Both the position numbers and the translations under genes were made by a program. From Cohnella cholangitidis (GTDB taxonomy: Bacteria > Bacillota > Bacilli > Paenibacillales > Paenibacillaceae): a stretch of 64,000 nt of DNA. The stretch's first letter is position 1. Every line of letters begins with the position of its first letter. Of this stretch, positions 24,351-33,312 are shown piece after piece. The stretch is taken from assembly GCF_014107495.1 (NCBI RefSeq), contig NZ_CP041969.1:5567501-5631500 (forward strand). The letters are read 5' to 3'. The notes under the pieces were generated by a model, which ran no database searches, was not told the origin of the DNA, and was given only the letters and a program-made list of their open reading frames with translations.

Positions 24351-26085
24351 ATGAACTCTTCAATTCCTCGATCGATTGGACGTCCATATATTTCGGCACG
24401 ACGAAGCCTAATCTCGTTCCGGTGAGGTTCTCGCCTAAATCCTCGAATTTGCCTTTGTACTTCTTGTAATAATCGATGGAAGTTGTCGGGAGCCAGGCAG
24501 CCACCATCGCATCCGCATCCCCGTTCGCGATACCCGCCCACATGGGGCCGATCTCCACTTGGAGCATATCGACCTTATAACCGAGCCGATCTTCCAATAC
24601 GTTCTTGACGACGTAAGTGCTGGCTATTTCGGAGTCCCATGCGACGTATGCCAACTTCAGGCGCCGGCCGGAACCGGGAGAGACTCCTTTCACCCACGAT
24701 TCCACGAGACCGGAATTTTCTTTCACCCATTGGTTAGCGGCATCGTCGGGAGCGGCCCCTCCGCTAATCCGGATCATGACCTTCTCCATGTCGGAGGGCT
24801 CCCAATGGAATCGGTCCAGAAAGCGAAAGGCGGCAGGCTCATCCTTGCTCAGGTTAAGGCGGGTTATCGTATGGATTTGCTCGCTTTCCCCGAAAGCTTG
24901 TTTGGGATCGTCCAAATACTTGAGGTCGTACTTCACGAACATCCAATGAGGCGTCCACCCGGTCACGATAATCGGTTGTTCGTTCTTGTAAGCTTTATCC
25001 AATGCGGCCGTCATGGCCGTGCCCGATCCCTCCAACAAAGTCCAACCTTCTAATCCGTAATCCTCGATCGCTTTGGCCGATGCCTTCATCAATCCGGCTC
25101 CCGGGTCAATCCCGACGATGCGGTACCCGACCTGTTCCCCGATCGCGTTTTTGTTGCCCTTATCCATAGTTAAAGTACTCTGATATATCCATGCTGCCGC
25201 CAGTACGACGACAAGACCGATTGCGAACAGCGATACGCTTCTTAACCAGCCCTTGTTCCTCTTGCGGTTGGAATTAACGAGTTTTTGCGACATCCGATCC
25301 AGCAGAATGGCTAGAATGACGACCGCCAATCCTGCCTCGAAGCCTTTGCCGGTATTCAACTGAGTAACGGACCGGTAAACGTCTGCGCCGACCCCTTGGG
25401 CTCCGATCATGGAAGCGATGACGACCATCGATAAGCTAAGCATGATCGTCTGGTTAATGCCGGCCATCATGCTGGGCAGAGCAAGCGGCAATTGCACTTG
25501 GAACAATTTCTGGCGAGGAGTAGAGCCGAAGGCGTCGGCAGCTTCGATGAGCTCTTCCGGCACTTGGCGGATTCCAAGATTCGTTAAACGAATCGTGGGC
25601 GCGATGGAAAAAATAACGGAAGCGATGACCCCCGGAACGACTCCCAATCCGAAAAAGGTAACGGCCGGAATCAAATAGACGAACGCCGGCATCGTCTGCA
25701 TGAAATCAAGTATCGGGGTCAGGACGTTCCGCACGCCGCGGGATCGCGCGCAGGCGATGCCTAACGGAAGACCGAGCACGAGCGAGACGAGCGAAGCGGT
25801 TAAGACGAGAGCGGTCGTATCCATCGTGGGCGACCAATATCCGAGATTCCAAATTAACGACAATCCGATTACGGCGAACAGGGTAAGCGACCAACGTCCT
25901 AATCGATAGGCGGCAACGCCTAAGAGCGCGATAATTAGCCAGGCGGGCAGTAATTGAAGCACGTTGGAAAACGCGGTTACCGTTCCGCCGATAATCGAAG
26001 CCAGACAATCGAATAGGAAACCGATGTTCGCGGCCAACCAGTCCACGATCGTCTCTACCCAACGGTCCAAGGGAAGCTTAGGCAT
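24349..26085 (-). CDS. opuAB-opuAC: Glycine betaine ABC transporter, permease fused to substrate-binding domain
   Basis: Osmoprotectant uptake protein of 578 residues. Residues 1-285 form the permease, with six or more helices and the EAA loop around EELIEAADAFGSTPRQKLF. A further membrane helix near 285-306 anchors an OpuAC-type binding domain outside the cell. In that domain GIDPGAGLMKAS comes first and LAYVAWDSEIAST later, the OpuAC order. The aromatic pocket residues are present (VTGWTPHWMF, WDSE, AAWLPTTSIDYY). Such fusions are common in Gram-positives. The ATG overlaps the ATPase gene by 8 bases. Confidence 0.9.
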   Translation of the reverse strand: MPKLPLDRWVETIVDWLAANIGFLFDCLASIIGGTVTAFSNVLQLLPAWLIIALLGVAAYRLGRWSLTLFAVIGLSLIWNLGYWSPTMDTTALVLTASLVSLVLGLPLGIACARSRGVRNVLTPILDFMQTMPAFVYLIPAVTFFGLGVVPGVIASVIFSIAPTIRLTNLGIRQVPEELIEAADAFGSTPRQKLFQVQLPLALPSMMAGINQTIMLSLSMVVIASMIGAQGVGADVYRSVTQLNTGKGFEAGLAVVILAILLDRMSQKLVNSNRKRNKGWLRSVSLFAIGLVVVLAAAWIYQSTLTMDKGNKNAIGEQVGYRIVGIDPGAGLMKASAKAIEDYGLEGWTLLEGSGTAMTAALDKAYKNEQPIIVTGWTPHWMFVKYDLKYLDDPKQAFGESEQIHTITRLNLSKDEPAAFRFLDRFHWEPSDMEKVMIRISGGAAPDDAANQWVKENSGLVESWVKGVSPGSGRRLKLAYVAWDSEIASTYVVKNVLEDRLGYKVDMLQVEIGPMWAGIANGDADAMVAAWLPTTSIDYYKKYKGKFEDLGENLTGTRLGFVVPKYMDVQSIEELKSS

Positions 26086-27286
26086 TCGGTTGTCCTCCCG
26101 TACCAGACTCGTCGGTACTGCCCGATAACGCGGACAGAACGGCGCCTCGCAAAATGATGCCCAGCAATCTTCCGCTTTCGGAGACGACGGCTCCGGGAAT
26201 GCGGCTGTTGCCCACGACGTCGAACAGCTCGTTCAGATGCTGATCCGGGCTGAAGACCGGGACGTCGCGAATGACGATGTCCATGAGCGTCTGCCCGGCG
26301 CGGATGGCCGTTAAAGCGTCTTCGGCCGTTATCGCTCCGATCAATTTCTTGGACTTATCGACGACGTATAGATTGGATACCCCGCTGTCGCGCATGAACT
26401 GCAGCGCGACGCGAGGTCCGCGATCGGGACTTATCGTCTCGGGTCTGATCATGACATGGGAAGCGGTTAGCACTTTAGACAGATCGACGTCTTCCACGAA
26501 TCGCGCGACGTATTTGTTGGCGGGATTGATCATGATCTCCTCGGGCGTTCCGATCTGAACGACCGAGCCGTCGCGCATAAGCGCAACCCGATCGCCGATA
26601 CGCAGCGCTTCGTCGAGATCGTGCGTAATGAAAATAATCGTTTTCTTCATCGTGCTTTGGAGCTCCAATAGCTCGTCCTGCATGTCTTTGCGGATAAGCG
26701 GGTCCAGCGCGCTAAAAGCCTCGTCCATGAGAAGAATATCGGGTTCGTTGGCGAGCGCCCTCGCGAGTCCCACCCGCTGTTGCATGCCTCCGCTCAGTTG
26801 ATCGGGATAGCGGGACTCCCATCCTTCCAAACCGACGAGCCGGAGGGAGTTTAATGCTTTTTCGCGTCTCGTTTGCTTGTCCGTTCCTCTGATTTCCATC
26901 CCGTATTCGACGTTCTCGATAACAGTTTTATGCGGGAATAACGCGAATTTTTGGAACACCATAGCCATGCTTTGTCTCCGAACGGTTCTCAGTTGTTGCG
27001 GATTCATGGCGACGATATCTTTCCCGTGGATCAGCACGCTTCCTCCGGTTGGCTCGATTAAACGGTTCAAGAGGCGGACCAAAGTCGATTTACCGCTGCC
27101 GGATAGTCCCATGATCACGAAAATTTCGCCTTCTTCTATGCTAAAGCTGACGCGGTTGACTCCTACCGTCATTTTGGTTTTCTCGTAAATCGCTTTTTTG
27201 CTTAACCCTTGCGCGAGCAGAGCAATGGCTCTCTCGGGCTCGCTGCCGAAAATCTTGGTTAACTCCCTTACTTCGACTATAGGCAT
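26078..27286 (-). CDS. opuAA: Glycine betaine ABC transporter ATP-binding protein with CBS domains
   Basis: ATPase of 402 residues energising betaine import. It has Walker A GLSGSGKST, Q-loop MVFQKFALFPH, signature LSGGMQQR, Walker B ILLMDEAFSALD and the switch histidine in FITHDLDEA. Two C-terminal CBS domains (ALQFMRDSGVSNLYVV, VIRDVPVFSPDQHL) are the OpuA ionic-strength sensor. The N-terminal insert before the P-loop (LLAQGLSKKAIYEKTKMTV) is also typical of OpuAA/ProV. First gene of a two-gene operon. Confidence 0.92.
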   Translation of the reverse strand: MPIVEVRELTKIFGSEPERAIALLAQGLSKKAIYEKTKMTVGVNRVSFSIEEGEIFVIMGLSGSGKSTLVRLLNRLIEPTGGSVLIHGKDIVAMNPQQLRTVRRQSMAMVFQKFALFPHKTVIENVEYGMEIRGTDKQTRREKALNSLRLVGLEGWESRYPDQLSGGMQQRVGLARALANEPDILLMDEAFSALDPLIRKDMQDELLELQSTMKKTIIFITHDLDEALRIGDRVALMRDGSVVQIGTPEEIMINPANKYVARFVEDVDLSKVLTASHVMIRPETISPDRGPRVALQFMRDSGVSNLYVVDKSKKLIGAITAEDALTAIRAGQTLMDIVIRDVPVFSPDQHLNELFDVVGNSRIPGAVVSESGRLLGIILRGAVLSALSGSTDESGTGGQPNA

Positions 27287-27397
27287 AGACCCTCCGCTTT
27301 CTTGACGTTGACTTTGATCGATCGCTAAGTGTTAGATTTAGCCAAATAAGGCAACTTTACGCGCGAGAGGGTAGGGAATGTTCGATTTCCGGGAAAA

Positions 27398-27457
27398 CAA
27401 ACAAAGCCTGGGTCAACCGAGGAAGAATTCTCCCTGGGTTCACTCAGGCTTTGTTTG
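27398..27457 (-). terminator. Hairpin terminator after the LytTR gene
   Basis: CAAACAAAGCCTG (27398-27410) pairs with CAGGCTTTGTTTG (27445-27457) around a 34-base loop. T-rich sequence follows on the minus strand. The loop contains a smaller inverted pair. Confidence 0.6.
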
Positions 27458-27480
27458 ATTGCTTATCGTTACCCGACCGA

Positions 27481-27801
27481 TTACTGATCGAGTAAATGAC
27501 GAATCATCTGTTGCTTGCGTTGGGAGCAAGGAAGGCGTTTCGAGGTGTCGCCGAAGAAAATATGCTGTTCACCCAACACCGAAATGTTGCGTACGTTGAC
27601 GTAACAGTCGGACGAGACGCGGAAGAAAGTCGAAGTATCCGTAATGAGGCGGTTTCTTTCATCGGCGGACATTCTCTTTTTGATGTTGTAATTCCGTCCG
27701 TGAAAGCTGATTAATCCATGTGCTCCGACTTTGAAGAACAACGTGTCCTGACGAGGCTCGAAGTCCTCGTACACATTTTTCCCCTGCAGCGCTACATTCA
27801 T
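27481..27801 (-). CDS. Stand-alone LytTR DNA-binding protein
   Basis: Small regulator of 106 residues made up almost entirely of a LytTR DNA-binding domain: DTLFFKVGAHGLISFHGRN, then FFRVSSDCYVNVRNISVLG, and the C-terminal RLPCSQRKQQMIRHLLDQ. There is no receiver or sensory domain, so its activity must be set by level or by partner proteins. ATG after AAGGGGGAAT. A near-consensus cre site overlaps the promoter, suggesting control by CcpA. No partner kinase is nearby. Confidence 0.85.
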   Translation of the reverse strand: MNVALQGKNVYEDFEPRQDTLFFKVGAHGLISFHGRNYNIKKRMSADERNRLITDTSTFFRVSSDCYVNVRNISVLGEQHIFFGDTSKRLPCSQRKQQMIRHLLDQ

Positions 27802-27833
27802 CGTTCCAATTCCCCCTTAGAATGATGTTGCTT

Positions 27834-27852
27834 TGGTAGCGCTTTCAGTATA
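27834..27852 (-). promoter_or_regulatory. cre-like CcpA site overlapping the LytTR promoter
   Basis: On the minus strand TGAAAGCGCTACCA (27847-27834) matches the cre consensus TGWAANCGNTNWCA at all but one position. TATACT (27852-27847), the likely -10, is immediately upstream, so CcpA bound here would cover the start point and block transcription. Confidence 0.6.
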
Positions 27853-27969
27853 ACACAGATTTCGGCGTTTTGGGTAACATTCCTAAAAAAATTATAAAAA
27901 ATCACAATAAATGAAGAAGCCTCGAAGCGACTAAGGAATGAATCCCTAAGGTAACTTCGAGGCTTTTCG

Positions 27970-29477
27970 TTATTGCAAGCTGATTCGAATGACGTTCCAC
28001 GATGCTTTGCTCAACGCGGCATTAATCTTCGTACCGTCCGCAGCAGCGTTACCGTTCGCGTTCGGTTTAACGCGGCCGGGTTGGCTAGCCGTATTCGTCG
28101 CCTTAAGGTCATCGTTCTCGAGCACAATATGCTCGATGACGCTGCAAGAGCCGAAGCTGCGCAGGTCGACTTCCAGCGGCAGGGAGTCGGTCAGATTGCG
28201 ATTAACCGCGAATACCGTTACTTCCTTAGCTTGCTCGTTGTATACGGCGATCGATTCGAGGTAAGGAATATCCGTAATTTCCTTCGTATCGTATTTCGGA
28301 GACTGAACAAGCGGAACGAGCGCTTGGCCGCGGCCGAATACGGATGCGTGCATGTAAGGGTAATAGATCGTCTGCGCCCAAGCTTGGCCGCCATTCTCCG
28401 TCATGATCGGGGCGATGACGTTAACGAGTTGGGCTAAGCAAGCCATCTTGACTCGGTCTGAGTTTTTCAGCAGGGCGATAAGCAAGCAACCTACGACTAA
28501 GGCATCTTCCATCGTATAGACGTCTTCCAGCTGCGGAGGCGCGATTTGCCACGGCTCGATTTGTTTGTCCGCGTCGTTGGAGTGGAACCATACGTTCCAC
28601 TCGTCGAACGACAGGTTCATCGTTTTCTTGCTTCTTTTCTTAGCTTTAATGTAGTCGCAAGTCGCGACGACGCTGCGGATGAAATCTTCCATCTCGAGCG
28701 AACGCCCGAGGAAGGTAGCCGTATCGTTCCCGTGATTACCGTAGTAGCTGTGCAAGGAAAGGAATTCAACGTGGTCGTAAGTATGGTCGAGAACGGTAGC
28801 TTCCCATTCCGGATAGGTGGCCATCATCTTGCCTGAGCTGCCGCAAGCGACGAGCTCGATGGAGGGTCGACCCATTTCATGACTTTCGCCGATTCGGCGG
28901 CGATCCGGCCGTACTCGACCGCCGTCTTCGCGCCGATCTGCCAAGGGCCGTCCATCTCGTTGCCTAAGCACCATGTTTTGATGCCGTGCGGCCGTTCGTA
29001 GCCGTGACGGATTCGCAAGTCGCTCCAATAAGAGCCGGAAGTGTGGTTCGCGTATTCGACGATGTTGCGAGCTTCATCGACCCCGTGAGTACCGAGGTTA
29101 ATGGCCCACATGATATCCGTGCCCGCGATGCGGGACCAGTCGACGAATTCGTTCAGTCCGAATTGGTTAGGCTCGACCGTTCTCCAAGCGAGCTCAAGCC
29201 GGCTTGGGCGCTGATCCTTCGGTCCGATTCCGTCTTTCCAATCGTAACCCGAGACGAAGTTGCCTCCCGGATAACGAATAATCGGGACGCGAAGGTCTTG
29301 GATCAAAGATAGAACATCTTTGCGGAATCCGCGCTCGTCGGCTGCGGGATGGCCCGGTTCATAGATTCCGCCGTAAACCGCGCGGCCAAGATGCTCGATG
29401 AACGAGCCGTAAATACGATCGTCGATTGCGGAGATAACGAAGTCTTTGTCGACGATCATTGTAGCTTTGTTGGACAT
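27970..29477 (-). pseudogene. abfA: GH51 alpha-L-arabinofuranosidase, single-base frameshift
   Basis: Intracellular enzyme releasing arabinose from arabinoxylan or arabinan oligomers. The first part has IYGSFIEHLGRAVYGGIY, RYPGGNFVSGYDW and the acid/base Glu in CLGNEMDGPW. The second part carries the nucleophile Glu in LSFDEWNVWF and a complete beta-sandwich C-terminus (SVIEHIVLENDDLKATN). At about 28865 one base seems missing: GGG (CCC in the gene) where four are needed for WVDPSIELVACGSS. Restoring it gives one 502-residue GH51 protein. The start at 29477 follows AAGGAGAG. A single-base error is likely. Confidence 0.85.
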
Positions 29478-29647
29478 GATGATCTCTCCTTGGAATAACA
29501 AAATTATTAATCAATAAACATATATATCTATTCAAAACATATTAAACAGGATAGAGAGGCGTTTGGCAACATGTTTTTAACAAAAAGATTTGATCTTTTT
29601 AGGATTTATATTTATATTAATCTAAGGAAAAGAAGGGGAGGTCCCCG

Positions 29648-30565
29648 ATGATAAGAGCGAATACGGATCGAAAGTGGCTTCCGTTGTATGAGGCTCTGGC
29701 AAGCGAAGTGCGCTTGCGGATCCTGGAATTGTTAGCCGAGAAGCCCATGAACTTAAAGGAAATCGCCGAGAGGCTTGAACTGAGCAGCGCGATTCTTACT
29801 ATGCACGTGCGCAAGCTGGAGCTGGCGGAATTGATTCATACGAAGATGGTTCGCAAGGAAGGCGGTACGCATAAGATTTGCTCTTTGGCGGAAACCGGAG
29901 TGGAAATCTCGTTGCCGCAGGCCGGCGCGACGGAAAGACTGTACTACGAGCAAAATATTCCCGTCGGTCATTACACTTCGTTCGAGGTTTATCCGACGTG
30001 CGGATTGGCTACAAGAGAGAAGATGGTCGGCCAATACGACGACCCGCGTTATTTTCTGGATCCCGAACGGGTGAACGCGGCCATCCTATGGTTCGGCAAA
30101 GGCTACGTCGAATATAAAGTGCCGAATTACTTGTTGCCCAGCCAGGCGCCGGAGGAGTTGGAAATCTCGTTCGAGATCGCGTCCGAAGCGCCGGGGGCGA
30201 ACGACCAATGGCCTTCGGATATCCGCTTCTATCTTAACGGCGAGCGGCTAGGGGAATGGACGAGCCCGGGCGATTTCGGGGCGCACACCCGAGGGCGTTT
30301 CACCCCGGAATGGTGGCGGATCGAGGTCAACCAATACGGCTTATGGAAAGTCCTTCGAATCAATCGAAGCGGCACGTACATGGACGGCCAGAAAATATCC
30401 GATACGACGCTAGACGAGCTGAGACTGGATAAGCACTTCTGGACGCTGAGGTTCGCGGTGGAAGACGATGCGCCCCATGTGGGCGGCCTGACTTTGTACG
30501 GATCGGGCTTCGGCAACTATAATCAAGATATTCAAATTCGCGTGTATTACGGCCAGAGGAGATAA
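29648..30565 (+). CDS. ArsR-like HTH regulator with large C-terminal sensor domain
   Basis: Protein of 305 residues. Residues 10-90 form an ArsR-type winged helix (LASEVRLRILELLAEKPMN, SAILTMHVRKLELAEL). Residues 100-305 form a domain rich in Trp, Tyr and Gly with a beta-sandwich look (FGKGYVEYKVPNYLLPS, SFEIASEAPGANDQWPSDI, FTPEWWRIEVNQYGLWKVL). ArsR proteins usually end near 100 residues, so this is a fusion. It is divergent from the arabinofuranosidase gene with 170 bases between starts, which suggests it controls that gene and that the second domain binds a sugar. Ligand unknown. Confidence 0.8.
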   Translation: MIRANTDRKWLPLYEALASEVRLRILELLAEKPMNLKEIAERLELSSAILTMHVRKLELAELIHTKMVRKEGGTHKICSLAETGVEISLPQAGATERLYYEQNIPVGHYTSFEVYPTCGLATREKMVGQYDDPRYFLDPERVNAAILWFGKGYVEYKVPNYLLPSQAPEELEISFEIASEAPGANDQWPSDIRFYLNGERLGEWTSPGDFGAHTRGRFTPEWWRIEVNQYGLWKVLRINRSGTYMDGQKISDTTLDELRLDKHFWTLRFAVEDDAPHVGGLTLYGSGFGNYNQDIQIRVYYGQRR

Positions 30566-30571
30566 CGAACT

Positions 30572-31528
30572 ATGATTAACCGTAAAATTACCCCTTCCGA
30601 GGGCGGCAAAAGGCTGCATCGGTTCCTTAGAAACTTGATGCCCAACATTCCTCTGGGGCAAATCTATAAGATGATCGATTCCGGCAAAGTCAAGGTGAAC
30701 GGGAAGAGGAAAAACCAGAATTACGAATTGGCAGCCGGAGACGAGCTCGTACTGTACGTAGAGGAAGCGGCATATCAAGAGGCGAGTATCGGCCAGAAGA
30801 AAACGAAGTATGTCGGCGTTAACGCCAATATTGACGTCTTGTACGAAGATGCCGAGCTGCTGGTCGCAATTAAACCGGTAGGCATGCTGACGCATCCCGA
30901 TCAAGCGGATCAGAAGGACACGCTGGTCAATCGCGTGCATGCTTATTTGTATCGCAAAGGGGAGCTGGACAGTCCGCTGTTCATGCCCGCGACGGCAAAC
31001 CGGTTGGATCGGAATACGAGCGGCATCGTGCTTGTCGGGAAGACGGCCGGGATGCTGCATCAATTAAACCAATGGATCCAGAAGCACGAGCTGCAAAAAT
31101 ATTACGTCACGATCGTCGAAGGCAGGCTGGCGGGCGAAGGGACATTGGCGGGAGATCTTATCCGCGACGAGAAGAAAAATCGGACCCATGTCGTAGGCAG
31201 CCTTACGGATGTTGCGAAGCACGGAGGCGCAGATCAGGTGAAGTCGGCGGAAACGCGTTACCGGGTGCTGCAAACCGGTGCTTCATACTCCTTCGTAGAG
31301 ATCGAACTGATCAGCGGCCGGACGCATCAAATCCGCACCCATTTTCAGAATATCGGGCACTCTCTGCTGGGAGACATCAAGTACGGGGGCAAGAGATTCG
31401 GCGACGTGAACCATCAGTTGTTGCATGCTTGGCGCATCGTCTTGCCCGACGGCCGGGAGTTCAAGGCTCCGTTGCCGGTCCAAATGCGCACGGTCGCCGG
31501 CCAAGTCGGGTTGAATCCGAACGTTTAG
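30572..31528 (+). CDS. RluA-family 23S rRNA/tRNA pseudouridine synthase
   Basis: Pseudouridine synthase of 318 residues. An N-terminal S4-type RNA-binding domain (RLHRFLRNLMPNIPLGQIYK, GKVKVNGKRKNQ) is followed by the catalytic domain with the invariant Asp in ANRLDRNTSGIVL, TKYVGVNANIDVLYED at its entry, and the RTHQIRTHF motif. The overall plan is RluC/RluD-like; which uridine it modifies cannot be told. ATG after AGGAGATAACGAACT, 6 bases after the ArsR-like gene. Confidence 0.9.
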   Translation: MINRKITPSEGGKRLHRFLRNLMPNIPLGQIYKMIDSGKVKVNGKRKNQNYELAAGDELVLYVEEAAYQEASIGQKKTKYVGVNANIDVLYEDAELLVAIKPVGMLTHPDQADQKDTLVNRVHAYLYRKGELDSPLFMPATANRLDRNTSGIVLVGKTAGMLHQLNQWIQKHELQKYYVTIVEGRLAGEGTLAGDLIRDEKKNRTHVVGSLTDVAKHGGADQVKSAETRYRVLQTGASYSFVEIELISGRTHQIRTHFQNIGHSLLGDIKYGGKRFGDVNHQLLHAWRIVLPDGREFKAPLPVQMRTVAGQVGLNPNV

Positions 31529-31561
31529 CAAACGTGATGGACGGGAGTGAGGGGAACGCGT

Positions 31562-32239
31562 ATGAGCGAATATACGGACAAACTGGCGGCTTGGTTCAGG
31601 CGGCATGCCGACCGGGAGAAGGCGCTGCCGATGGAAAGCTACATGCGGAATCGGTTTTCCTTCCTGGGAATCAAGACGCCGGAACGGACAAGCATAACCA
31701 AACGATTCTGGTCCATGCACGGATTGCCTTCCGGCAAAGAGATGCTTGTCGTTGCTCAAGAGTTGTGGCAACTGCCCGAGCGGGAATTCCAGAACGTAGC
31801 GATGGCTTTCTTGGAGAAGTACGGCAAACTGGCCGTTAAGGAAGACATCGATGCTTTCGAAAGATTCGTCACGACGAAACCCTGGTGGGACACGGTCGAT
31901 TATCTAGCCTCGCATACGATGGGCGACCACCTGCGGAAATTCCCGGAGCTGATCCCGGCATATACGGAGCGTTGGATCGAATCGGACGATTTCTGGCTGC
32001 GCAGGACCGCGATTCTCTATCAATTGAGATATAAGCAACGGACCGACGTTGCGAGGCTCTTCGATTATATATTGCGATGCAAAGACGAAAAGGAGTTTTT
32101 CATTCGCAAGGCGATCGGTTGGGCGCTGCGCGAGTATTCGAAAACCGATGAGACGGCCGTTAGGGAATTCGTGTCGGTTAATGAGCTTTCCCCGTTGAGC
32201 GAGAGGGAAGCGTTGAAGTACGTTAATCGTCCGAAATGA
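31562..32239 (+). CDS. alkD: DNA alkylation repair protein (AlkD family)
   Basis: HEAT-repeat DNA glycosylase of 225 residues that removes bulky or positively charged alkylated purines. Family features: SFLGIKTPERTSITKRF, FQNVAMAFLEKYGKL, the catalytic-region KPWWDTVDYLASHTMGDHL with Trp and Asp, and DDFWLRRTAILYQLRYK. Start at 31562 (MSEYTDKL) after GTGAGGGG; the longer frame from 31547 includes that site and is unlikely. Confidence 0.88.
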   Translation: MSEYTDKLAAWFRRHADREKALPMESYMRNRFSFLGIKTPERTSITKRFWSMHGLPSGKEMLVVAQELWQLPEREFQNVAMAFLEKYGKLAVKEDIDAFERFVTTKPWWDTVDYLASHTMGDHLRKFPELIPAYTERWIESDDFWLRRTAILYQLRYKQRTDVARLFDYILRCKDEKEFFIRKAIGWALREYSKTDETAVREFVSVNELSPLSEREALKYVNRPK

Positions 32240-32313
32240 CACAACTTATTCACAGCATTCCGTCATGACCGTTGGTATGATAAAACTAATTTGGTCAGTC
32301 GGAGGTTATCAAT

Positions 32314-32595
32314 ATGTTAAAGACGCCGATCGGTCGGCTCCGCGCAATCGGCACGGCCGAAGCGATATCTTTCTTGGTTCTGCTGTTGATCGCGATGCCG
32401 CTTAAGTATTGGGCCGATATTCCCGAGGCCGTAACGGTTGTCGGGATAGCTCACGGAGTTTTGTTCACCTTGTACCTGCTCGCGGTTCTTAATGCTCTCA
32501 TCGCGCGCAAGATTTCGTTCCTCATGTCCGTGCTTGCGGTTATTGCCGCCTTTCTGCCATTCGGTCCTTTTATCGTAGACCGTAAAATTCGTTAA
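32314..32595 (+). CDS. DUF3817 small membrane protein
   Basis: Small integral membrane protein of 93 residues with three hydrophobic segments and an N-terminal RLRAIGTAEAISFLVLLLIA stretch typical of DUF3817 (B. subtilis YdzA-like). The motif GIAHGVLFTLYLLAV contains a conserved His. Function unknown. ATG after CGGAGG; a TATGAT box lies about 40 bases upstream. Confidence 0.82.
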   Translation: MLKTPIGRLRAIGTAEAISFLVLLLIAMPLKYWADIPEAVTVVGIAHGVLFTLYLLAVLNALIARKISFLMSVLAVIAAFLPFGPFIVDRKIR

Positions 32596-32609
32596 TCGAG
32601 GGATCGCCC

Positions 32610-33182
32610 ATGATCGTTGACCACCTGTTCGATCGCTTTCCGGTTCTAGAATCGGATAATTTATTGCTTAAGAAAGTAGAAGAACGGCATCTGGACGGGC
32701 TTTACGAGATATACGACAATGAGCGGGTGTTCGAATATTGCGGCATCGTCCCGAAACACAATAAGGAAACGGTAGCTAACATGATCGGCCATTTCGAACG
32801 GGATTACAACAAACGTTTCAAAGTGAAATGGGGCATTTTCCGTAAGCAGGAGAGCGATGCGTTAGTCGGCATTATCGATACGTTCGACTGGAACCAACGC
32901 GTGGACATGGTGACTGTCGGATTTTACTTGGCGGAAAAGGTCTGGGGACAAGGGATCGCGACCGAAGCGGTTGGGAGATTGATTAAGTATTTGTTCGAGG
33001 ATATCGGCGTAAATCGCATTCAAGCCGAAGTGATGCCGGATAACGGGCACTCCAAGCGAGTACTGTTGAAGAACGGATTTCTCTTGGAAGGGACGCTCAG
33101 GCAAGCCCGGATTTGGACGGGAAAAGGAATCGTGGATCTGGAGATTTACGGCTGTTTGCGCGAGGATTACATAACTAAATAA
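32610..33182 (+). CDS. GNAT N-acetyltransferase, RimJ/RimL type
   Basis: Acetyl-CoA-dependent acyltransferase of 190 residues. It shows LLLKKVEERHLDGLYEIYDN at the N-terminus, the beta4-alpha3 acetyl-CoA segment KVWGQGIATEAVGRLIKY, and VNRIQAEVMPDNGHSKRVL, typical of RimJ/RimL ribosomal-protein or antibiotic acetyltransferases. Substrate unknown. It lies 14 bases after the DUF3817 gene, possibly cotranscribed. A terminator follows. Confidence 0.87.
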   Translation: MIVDHLFDRFPVLESDNLLLKKVEERHLDGLYEIYDNERVFEYCGIVPKHNKETVANMIGHFERDYNKRFKVKWGIFRKQESDALVGIIDTFDWNQRVDMVTVGFYLAEKVWGQGIATEAVGRLIKYLFEDIGVNRIQAEVMPDNGHSKRVLLKNGFLLEGTLRQARIWTGKGIVDLEIYGCLREDYITK

Positions 33183-33187
33183 TATAG

Positions 33188-33220
33188 AATAGATGGCCTT
33201 CAGGGGTCATCTATTTGTTT
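33188..33220 (+). terminator. Terminator after the acetyltransferase gene
   Basis: AATAGATG (33188-33195) / CATCTATT (33208-33215) stem with a GGCC/GGGG-bearing loop, followed by TGTTTT. Confidence 0.65.
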
Positions 33221-33312
33221 TCCGTTCATATTCAGTTCATAATAACGTCATATTATCATTTTTACATATTGAAAGTTTGGATGCATGAATTTATAACCCG
33301 GAGTTGATGCGT

